Shown here in pieces: positions 56,755 to 64,000 of a stretch of DNA of 64,000 bases (the first letter of the stretch is position 1; every line of letters starts with the position of its first letter). Made by a program: the position numbers and the translations under genes. Source of the DNA: Candidatus Saccharimonadota bacterium (lineage in GTDB: Bacteria > Patescibacteriota > Saccharimonadia > Saccharimonadales > Saccharimonadaceae); contig JAILSC010000009.1 in NCBI GenBank assembly GCA_024697865.1, positions 1 through 64,000 on the forward strand. Reading direction: 5' to 3'. Under the pieces are notes generated by a model. The model was not told the origin of the DNA and made no database searches. It was given only the letters and a program-made list of their open reading frames with translations.

Positions 56755-58895
56755 TGGTGAGACGTAGGGATAAAAGAATTTGGTGGATGCTGTTAGGGGC
56801 GTTTATTCTGGTATTTGGAATAACGTTTGTCTCGCAGAAGATTAATGATAGGGATACGGAAGCAGCGAATATGGGGGCTTTTGATCCAGGTTATATAATT
56901 TCAGACTACCAAATGACAAATTACGCCTCGATGAGTGAATCAGATATCCAGAATTTCTTGAAATCGAAAAATAGTTGTAATGACCGAGATCTTAATAAGT
57001 ATACTTATGGCAATAAGGTAGGGTATTTTTCAGAGAGCACACCATACACTTGGCATGTGAAGGATGGTCATTTTGTCTGTATGGCAGAAGAGAATTTTAA
57101 CGGAGAAAGTGCGGCGCATATTATTTGGCAGGCGGCACAAGACTTTAAGATTAATCCAAAAGTAATCCTCGTGATACTGCAAAAAGAACAAGGCTTAGTA
57201 ACAGATACTTTCCCTCACAGTATCCAATACCGGTCGGCGATGGGTTATGGCTGTCCGGATACTGCACCATGTTCACCAAAATACGCAGGGTTTAAAAACC
57301 AAGTACGCAGTGCGGCGGAGATGCTGAGAGAGGTAATGGACGGGGGATGGTCTAACTACCCAGTGGGTGAAAACTATATAAAATATAGTCCAAATTGCAG
57401 TAGTGGTTCTTGGGTAAATGTACGGAATAGGGCGACTTCGGCTTTGTATCGCTATACATCTTATCAGCCAAATAGAGCAGTGCTAAATGGTGGTAGTGAT
57501 AGTTGTTCGGCATATGGAAATAGTAATTTTTATAGGTATTTCGAAGATTGGTTTGGAGGAATTACAGCCATCCAGAAGAACGCGAGAATCGCTGACGGAA
57601 CATATTATATATTATCATCAGCCGCAAAAACTATGGCGATAGATGTAGATAGTGGAATGTCGAAAAATGGAACCAACATTCAATTATATAGGCGAAATAA
57701 TTCAAATGCACAACAGTGGGTAATATCTTATAATTCGAGCACGGATGATTATAATATTATCAACGCCGCTTCTAAAAAGGCGTTAGACGTGGATGGCGCC
57801 AATATCAAGAGAGGGACTAATATCCAGCTTTGGGATTCAAACAAGACTTGTGCACAGAGGTGGAAAATTGTAGAAACTTCTGGTGAGGTGGTGAAATTCA
57901 TCTCGGCTTGTTCGAATGCGGCGTTAGATGTATCGAGTGGGAATTTAGTAAATGGCGGTAATATTCAAACGTGGGATGATAATAACACTAAAGCCCAAAA
58001 ATGGATTTTAGTGCCAGTGGAAACAGTGCCAGATGGACTATATAATATTACATCAGCAAAGAGCGATAAAACGGCGATAGATATTAGCGGTGGATCTCAT
58101 AATGCTAGAAACGGATCAAATGTTCAAATTTATCGTAATAATTATACGGCGGCACAACGTTGGTATATCGAAAAAGATAATAATGATTATTATACTATCA
58201 AAAATAAACAGAGTGGAAAAGTTCTAGATGTAGAAGGAGCAAGCGTTAAAAGTACGGCAAACGTACGTGTTTATACTGGAAACAATACTTGTGCCCAAAA
58301 ATGGCGGATTTTGAAGAGTGGCGATAACTATACCTTTATCTCGGCCTGTTCACACAAGGTCTTGGATTTGGCGGGTGGAAGCATAGATAACGGTACTAAT
58401 ATTCGAATTTACACTCCTAATAATACGGTTGCCCAAAAATGGAATTTTTCAGAAGTACCGATCGTAGAGTCGGGGACATATAGTGTCGTTTCGGGGCTAA
58501 ACGAAAATAAAGCCGTTGATATTGCGAACGGAAGTAAATATAACGGAGCGAATATTCAATTATATAACGATAATGGCACAGACGCGCAGAAGTGGGAAAT
58601 TAGTTACGACGATAAGACTGACACATATAAGTTATTTAATAAAACAGCAAATAAGGCAATCGATGTGGATTCCGCTAGTAGAGAGAGCGGGGCAAACGTG
58701 CAGATATATTCCAGTAATAACACTTGTGCTCAAAAATGGTCAATTATAAAAACCGGTGACAAATATAAGATTTATTCCACTTGTTCTGGACTAGCTTTGG
58801 ATGTGTATGGAGCCTCCACTAAGAACGGAGCAAATATTTGGCTCTATAGAGATAATGGCACAGACGCGCAGAAATGGATGCTCAAGCAGCTTTAG
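56754..58895 (+). CDS. Surface protein: lysozyme-like domain plus multiple ricin-B-like (RICIN) repeats
   Basis: N-terminal TM; INPKVILVILQKEQGLVTD...; repeated GTNIQLYRRNNSNAQQWVI / GANVQIYSSNNTCAQKWSI QxW motifs. Confidence 0.85.
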   Translation: MVRRRDKRIWWMLLGAFILVFGITFVSQKINDRDTEAANMGAFDPGYIISDYQMTNYASMSESDIQNFLKSKNSCNDRDLNKYTYGNKVGYFSESTPYTWHVKDGHFVCMAEENFNGESAAHIIWQAAQDFKINPKVILVILQKEQGLVTDTFPHSIQYRSAMGYGCPDTAPCSPKYAGFKNQVRSAAEMLREVMDGGWSNYPVGENYIKYSPNCSSGSWVNVRNRATSALYRYTSYQPNRAVLNGGSDSCSAYGNSNFYRYFEDWFGGITAIQKNARIADGTYYILSSAAKTMAIDVDSGMSKNGTNIQLYRRNNSNAQQWVISYNSSTDDYNIINAASKKALDVDGANIKRGTNIQLWDSNKTCAQRWKIVETSGEVVKFISACSNAALDVSSGNLVNGGNIQTWDDNNTKAQKWILVPVETVPDGLYNITSAKSDKTAIDISGGSHNARNGSNVQIYRNNYTAAQRWYIEKDNNDYYTIKNKQSGKVLDVEGASVKSTANVRVYTGNNTCAQKWRILKSGDNYTFISACSHKVLDLAGGSIDNGTNIRIYTPNNTVAQKWNFSEVPIVESGTYSVVSGLNENKAVDIANGSKYNGANIQLYNDNGTDAQKWEISYDDKTDTYKLFNKTANKAIDVDSASRESGANVQIYSSNNTCAQKWSIIKTGDKYKIYSTCSGLALDVYGASTKNGANIWLYRDNGTDAQKWMLKQL

Positions 58896-60696
58896 ATTGA
58901 TTACGCTTAGCGATAATAATAAAGCAAATAAAGATAGGCAACAATAACGCTAAGGGGAAGGCGTATCTGAAAATGGCTACAGGGGCTACTAATAGAGTAG
59001 TAAATAGGCCAATTACGGGGGCGAGGACAACGAGCAATTTATGAGCCTTTTCCTTAATTAAAAGACCGAGTGTGTATAGGAATAGGATAGCGTAAAGGCC
59101 AATGGAGCTGAGTTGGGCTACGACTGGAATGTTTTGCCAGCCATTACTGAAAATAATATCGTCTAATTTATCCGTGATATTATTGTCTGGTAATAATCTC
59201 TCAACTGGTTTCATATTACGGACTGCGGTGGTCATAGCGAAACCAGTATAATTCATGAACCCGAGTTTAATGCGTGGATCGTCATAATTTTTCATTGGAT
59301 ACCAGAAGCCGATAGAATTTAAGAGAAAGGCTTCAATATAATTGCCGGGGTTCTTGATACCTAATTTAGCCCAGAAGCCTAGATATTCAGGTAGATTTTC
59401 GTTAACGTAATCAAGATATAGAGAGCCTTTAGTAAAGTCAGAAATCAATGGGTATTTTTGATAATCATAGAAGAGAGATTTTTCGTCAAGTCTGTAAAAC
59501 TTGTTAAGCTCTTCTCGATCTGATTCGTCAAAACTGGTGGGGTTTTCGAAATAGGACCGGGCGACTTGTTGAGAAGGAACACCGAGGATTTCTCGGACGG
59601 CAGTGGTGTTTTTCTCTACGTTCATTAAGTGAAAGATTGGCCCAGTGTAAACAAAATTGAGCGCTAAAATAGCGAGCAGGGAGAAAAGTAGGGATTTTTT
59701 GTTGGGGATTTTAACGAAGACAATGAAGGCAACAAGGAATAAGAGGCAGATGATGCCGTTATTGCGAAGAGTTAACATAATGAAACCAATGAGGATGAAT
59801 TTAGCGATGTGCCACTTGTTTTTAAAATAGTCTGGATCACGGATGATGGAATAAAGCTCCAGGATTAATAAAGCAAAGAGTCCTCCGAAAACTGTATCTT
59901 GGGCGTCGGTGATTGACATGACGGCGATGAAGGGAGTAAGAACGAAAAACAAAAGAGAAAGAAAATACGCAGTTTTATTTTTAGTCTGAGAGGCTACGAA
60001 GATGATGATCTTGTAAATAACATAGCAAATAAAGAGCATCTGGATAAACATAGCGATAGCAAACCCAGCTTCGTAATTATTAAAGAGCGCAAAGCTGGAA
60101 TCTAGGAAGAATTTAAGGAAATAGCCGTAAGTGATTGACCAATGCGAAGTGAGAATGCCAGAGGAGAGCTCTGCGTCCCAAGCGGCCATATCGTAAGTGT
60201 AAACACCTGGGAAGAAAATAATCCAGATAATTGAACAAACTAAAAGCGGAACGAAGAAAGCAAGAAGCTTGGTTTTTCTGGTGATAGTAAAATTGGGGCG
60301 GAAAATTTTATCTGACATAAAGGAATAAAAAATTTCTAATAAGGGAAAGACGGCAAAAGAGCCTAAGAGTATTTTGACAATACTAGCAGAGCTCCAAATG
60401 ATTTGACTATAAAGGTTGAGTTGTCCTCCCACAATAAGGATACAAGATAGAAAGAGAGAAAAAATAGCATGGAAAATTATTCTGGGGCGAGAATTAAGTT
60501 TAGCAATCTTAACCCAATAATAGGATAGAGCAATGAAGCTCGGGATAAAGAAAAGATTAGCTAGAAGTTGAGAGTCTGAGAGAGATGATTTGATAATAAA
60601 GTAAACGCCTAAAGTGCCTAGCAGCGCATAAGCGAATTTTGCTGGGAGAGAGTTAAAGCTTTGAAGGTTAAGGAATTTAGCTTTATTTTTTTTCAT
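58882..60696 (-). CDS. Polytopic membrane protein, glycosyltransferase-C-like
   Basis: About 12 hydrophobic segments; YTYDMAAWDAELSSG...; gene neighbourhood of glycan assembly. Confidence 0.6.
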   Translation of the reverse strand: MKKNKAKFLNLQSFNSLPAKFAYALLGTLGVYFIIKSSLSDSQLLANLFFIPSFIALSYYWVKIAKLNSRPRIIFHAIFSLFLSCILIVGGQLNLYSQIIWSSASIVKILLGSFAVFPLLEIFYSFMSDKIFRPNFTITRKTKLLAFFVPLLVCSIIWIIFFPGVYTYDMAAWDAELSSGILTSHWSITYGYFLKFFLDSSFALFNNYEAGFAIAMFIQMLFICYVIYKIIIFVASQTKNKTAYFLSLLFFVLTPFIAVMSITDAQDTVFGGLFALLILELYSIIRDPDYFKNKWHIAKFILIGFIMLTLRNNGIICLLFLVAFIVFVKIPNKKSLLFSLLAILALNFVYTGPIFHLMNVEKNTTAVREILGVPSQQVARSYFENPTSFDESDREELNKFYRLDEKSLFYDYQKYPLISDFTKGSLYLDYVNENLPEYLGFWAKLGIKNPGNYIEAFLLNSIGFWYPMKNYDDPRIKLGFMNYTGFAMTTAVRNMKPVERLLPDNNITDKLDDIIFSNGWQNIPVVAQLSSIGLYAILFLYTLGLLIKEKAHKLLVVLAPVIGLFTTLLVAPVAIFRYAFPLALLLPIFICFIIIAKRNQSKAA

Positions 60697-61633
60697 GCTT
60701 TTTTAACTGTTTAAATTGATATTCAGCTTGATTCAAGAAAAATTCAAATTGTTGGCGAGATTTTTCGGTAGTGTTTTGCAGAATTAAGCCGCCAAAGAAA
60801 GACTGAGTGGCACAAAGATAGAAGAAGATGCTAGCCAAAAAAGTGGGTAATTTAGGGACAAGGCCAGTTGAGCCGAACTCAACTAGGACAGGAATAAGGA
60901 AAATAGTGCCGATAACAATGAAGAGTAGAGTCAGAAGACTGAAAAAGTGAAACGGTTTATAGTTTTTGTAGAAATTAATGATGGTTTTAATAACGCGAGT
61001 CCCATCGCTAATGGTATTGAGTTTAGAAACGCTGTTTTCGGGGCGGTCTTTAAAATCGATGATTTCGTTTTTGATATTAAGGTTTTTATCAAGAGCGTGG
61101 ATGGTCATTTCGGTTTCGATTTCAAAACCTTTGGTAATAATAGGGAAAGTTTTAACGAATCTATAGCTTAGAGCGCGATATCCAGTCATAACATCTCTAA
61201 TATCGCTGTGGTAAATCAAATTAATGAGCTTGCGAACTAAGATGTTACCAAAGCCGTGAAATTTGCGTTTGTTTTCAGTGAAATAGCTAGAAGAAAGGCG
61301 ATCACCAATCACCATATCAATATTGTTTTCTAGAACGTTGGCGCAAAGCTGGGGGGCAAATTTAGCAGAATAAGTATCGTCGCCGTCTACGAGAAGATAA
61401 CATTCGGCATCTATACCATGAAAAGCAGAACGGACAACGTTGCCTTTGCCTTGTTTAGGCTCATGAATGACGATGGCGCCGGCTTTTTGAGCAGTTTCAG
61501 CGGTGTGATCGGTAGAATTATTATCAAAAACGTAGATTTTAGCTGCAGGTAGCTGCTTTTTAAAATCTTTAACTACCTTACTAATGGTAGTAGCCTCGTT
61601 ATAACACGGGATGATGACAGCAATTTTATCCAT
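60683..61633 (-). CDS. Glycosyltransferase family 2 (DPM/GtrB-like), start moved to 61633
   Basis: MDKIAVIIPCYNEATTISKVV, YVFDNNSTDHTAE, LLVDGDDTYSA, VMTGYRALSYRFVK. Confidence 0.88.
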   Translation of the reverse strand: MDKIAVIIPCYNEATTISKVVKDFKKQLPAAKIYVFDNNSTDHTAETAQKAGAIVIHEPKQGKGNVVRSAFHGIDAECYLLVDGDDTYSAKFAPQLCANVLENNIDMVIGDRLSSSYFTENKRKFHGFGNILVRKLINLIYHSDIRDVMTGYRALSYRFVKTFPIITKGFEIETEMTIHALDKNLNIKNEIIDFKDRPENSVSKLNTISDGTRVIKTIINFYKNYKPFHFFSLLTLLFIVIGTIFLIPVLVEFGSTGLVPKLPTFLASIFFYLCATQSFFGGLILQNTTEKSRQQFEFFLNQAEYQFKQLKKHEKK

Positions 61634-61700
61634 ATCTATATTATAACACGTGATATAATGTAATAAATAAATAGTTTCGGGTGGGCAAAAAGGATTGCCA

Positions 61701-62846
61701 ATGAAACTTAAACTGCGAAAAAGAGACATATCGATTGAATTAATGAGAATTATCGCGTGTTTTTTCGTGATTTGTATTCATATTAGTGTTGGTTTTTCTT
61801 TGAATGGTTCTTTTAGTAAAGCGTCGACTCTTTTCGTGTCTTTATTTGCTGACGCAGTGGCCATGTTTTGGTTTATCACGGGCGCGTTCTTGCTTAAAAG
61901 AGATGATTACAAGAAGGTGCTAAAGGGAACTTTTAAGAAGGTGATTTTGCCGACACTAGCTTTAATCGCCTTTATCTTTTTCTTTAATGGGTGGATGTTT
62001 GAAGGGCAGGGGATAATTGAAAGTGTGAAAAATTCTGCCGCACGGATTCCTTCGGCATTGGAGACGATATTTTTATGGTGGAGGACACCAGTGCCACATA
62101 CAGGACAGCTATGGTATATATTTGTCTATATATTTGTGATGATTTGTTTTCCGGTAATTAAAGCTTTTGTGGAACGAATCGAAAAAAATCATAAAGAAAA
62201 ACTTTTCTTGGTAGTTTCGTTTGGGATTCTTCTGTTGAACGATATCTCGAATAACCATTTTGCAAACTTTAATCACACAGTAATTGGGGCTCTAGTGCCG
62301 GCGGTAATTTTAATCATTTGGGGGCACATTATCTATAAAAACAAGGACAAAATTTTAGCAAAAATCAAAAGCAAGTTTTTTATTATACCTTTGGTAGTAC
62401 TGATTTTCTTAAGGGCGTCGGTGCTAATTTATGCGCATGGCTGCGGGGACGGAGATTTAGATAGGAGCATAGTTTATTGGTATAGTTGCTTGAGTCCGTT
62501 AATTGTGACTTCGATTTTTCTATTCTTGGAGGGCGGTTTAAAGAAAATAACTGAAGGTAAAATAATTAATTGGCTGATATTGAAAATCGGGTCCTATACG
62601 TTCATGATTTATCTATTGCATGAATTGGTGATCGATTGCTTAAAGAAATTTGGAATTTTTGCAGATGTAAGAGGATATTTCTTGGCCAATGGAAATGTAG
62701 TGAAGTTGATATTATATTATCTGGCTCTAGGCGGAATAATTTTCTTGATTAGTTTACTAGCTAGTGTTGTGCTAAGGCTGATTGCTAACTTAGCCAAAAG
62801 AGGCCAGAGGATGTATATAGCGAAAAAGGAGAAGCCAAAAAAATAG
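61701..62846 (+). CDS. Acyltransferase 3 family membrane protein
   Basis: RDISIELMRIIACFFVICIHIS, TGAFLLKR, QLWYIFVYIFVMICFPVI. Confidence 0.85.
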   Translation: MKLKLRKRDISIELMRIIACFFVICIHISVGFSLNGSFSKASTLFVSLFADAVAMFWFITGAFLLKRDDYKKVLKGTFKKVILPTLALIAFIFFFNGWMFEGQGIIESVKNSAARIPSALETIFLWWRTPVPHTGQLWYIFVYIFVMICFPVIKAFVERIEKNHKEKLFLVVSFGILLLNDISNNHFANFNHTVIGALVPAVILIIWGHIIYKNKDKILAKIKSKFFIIPLVVLIFLRASVLIYAHGCGDGDLDRSIVYWYSCLSPLIVTSIFLFLEGGLKKITEGKIINWLILKIGSYTFMIYLLHELVIDCLKKFGIFADVRGYFLANGNVVKLILYYLALGGIIFLISLLASVVLRLIANLAKRGQRMYIAKKEKPKK

Positions 62847-62872
62847 AAATATTTATGGTATAATGTATTAGT

Positions 62873-64000
62873 ATGATAAAGGTGTCAATTCTAGTTCCAA
62901 TTTACAATGTAGAGCAGTTCCTACCGGAATGCTTAGATAGTCTGGTGAATCAGACTCTGAAAGAAATCGAAATCATTTGTATTAACGATGGTTCAAAGGA
63001 CGATTCTTTGAAAATCATCAAAGAATACGCGAAAAAAGATAAAAGAATCAAAATAATTGATAAGAAAAACTCTGGTTATGGGGACTCGATGAATCAGGGG
63101 TTAAAGAAGGCGACTGGTGAGTATATAGGGATTGTGGAGTCTGATGATTTTATTGATACGGACGCCTTTGAGAAATTGTATACAATCGCCAAAAAGCAAA
63201 GAGTGGAGGTGGTGAAGAGCAATTTTTATGAATATTATGGTGACACTAAGAAAAACAAGGGGACGAGCGATATGTTCCCAGCTGATGAAATTGGCAGGGT
63301 GATTGATCCAAGAGAAGAGCGACAGATCTTCTATCAACCACCGTGTATTTGGGCAGCGATTTATGATCGAGAGTTTCTAGAGAAAAATGAAATAGCTTTT
63401 TTGCCGACGCCGGGAGCTTCTTACCAGGATACTGGTTTTAACTTCAAAGTATGGGCTTCGGCGCGGAGAGCGTATTTTGTGAAGCGAGCATTTTTGCACT
63501 ATCGACAAGATAATTCTAACTCATCAGTGAAGGATGCAGGAAAGATCTATTGTGTGCAAGAAGAGTATAATGACATCAAGAGATTTTTGGAAGAAAAAGG
63601 CTTGATGGAGGAGCTCGGCCCGTTGATGTATACTTGCCAGTTTGGTGGGTATATTTGGAATTTGCATAGATTAAAATTCAAACCAGCGATGGAGTTTGCA
63701 GAGGTAGTAAAGAAAGACTACAAAGAAGCCAAGGCGGCAGGATATTTAAATTCGGATCGATTAGACGAGGTCGGAAAATATAATTCGCGAATCATTGCGA
63801 TTAGACACCCTAAAGTATATGTCTTCTTAAGGCCACTACACGATTTTAGAAACTGGATAAAACCAGCAATTTCTAAAACAGCGAAGACTATTTCTCCGCG
63901 CTACAAGCAACGATTGCATACGATTGAACTGATTAGCAAATTAAGCGAGGCGCAGAGCGACATTTCGACGAAAGTGTCCGAATTAGAATCTAAAGTAGAG
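62873..64000 (+). CDS. Glycosyltransferase family 2 (partial, open at window edge)
   Basis: My translation from 62873: MIKVSILVPIYNVEQFLPECLDSLVNQTLKEIEIICINDGSKDDSL...GYIGIVESDDFID; no stop to 64000. Confidence 0.85.
   Translation, partial: MIKVSILVPIYNVEQFLPECLDSLVNQTLKEIEIICINDGSKDDSLKIIKEYAKKDKRIKIIDKKNSGYGDSMNQGLKKATGEYIGIVESDDFIDTDAFEKLYTIAKKQRVEVVKSNFYEYYGDTKKNKGTSDMFPADEIGRVIDPREERQIFYQPPCIWAAIYDREFLEKNEIAFLPTPGASYQDTGFNFKVWASARRAYFVKRAFLHYRQDNSNSSVKDAGKIYCVQEEYNDIKRFLEEKGLMEELGPLMYTCQFGGYIWNLHRLKFKPAMEFAEVVKKDYKEAKAAGYLNSDRLDEVGKYNSRIIAIRHPKVYVFLRPLHDFRNWIKPAISKTAKTISPRYKQRLHTIELISKLSEAQSDISTKVSELESKVE

Overview
A 64 kb window of a compact, AT-rich bacterial chromosome. Gene content points to Candidatus Saccharibacteria (TM7/CPR) or a close relative; this is inferred from protein sequence only. 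From left to right it holds:
- a type IV pilus cluster (prepilin peptidase, pilins, PilC/PilT/PilB/PilM/PilN/PilO-like)
- TlyA-like methyltransferase, efp, and rpsR-ssb-rpsF
- a three-gene cell-wall cluster with a 1017-aa multidomain protein
- ftsK, tRNA-Gln, rlmH, tsaD, a P-type ATPase, a FISUMP/InlB-like surface protein, two FemX-like genes, a GH13 gene and valS
- HIT, PAP2, tRNA-Arg, a TetR-like gene, tRNA-Ser, a RhuM/Fic gene, Mur ligases and a MacB-type ABC exporter
- tRNA-Ser, an rRNA methyltransferase, recF-dnaN-dnaA, a probable oriC, rpmH-rnpA-yidC-jag, LCP, a LexA-like N-domain and a sulfatase
- a lectin-repeat surface protein and glycosyltransferases/acyltransferase.
The strongest unexplained signal is that all four tRNA genes I can identify are followed, 64-172 nt downstream, by a second copy of their own 3' end (acceptor 3' strand, usually with CCA). 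Each copy is preceded by a GGAT...ATCC hairpin in place of the normal T-arm. A fifth, orphan tRNA-like 3' tail may sit near 23.69 kb. A second signal is a set of GC-rich palindromic segments embedded in frame in protein genes (two femX-like genes, possibly tsaD), resembling Rickettsia palindromic elements. All calls come from reading the sequence and the supplied ORFs; no database search or folding program was run.
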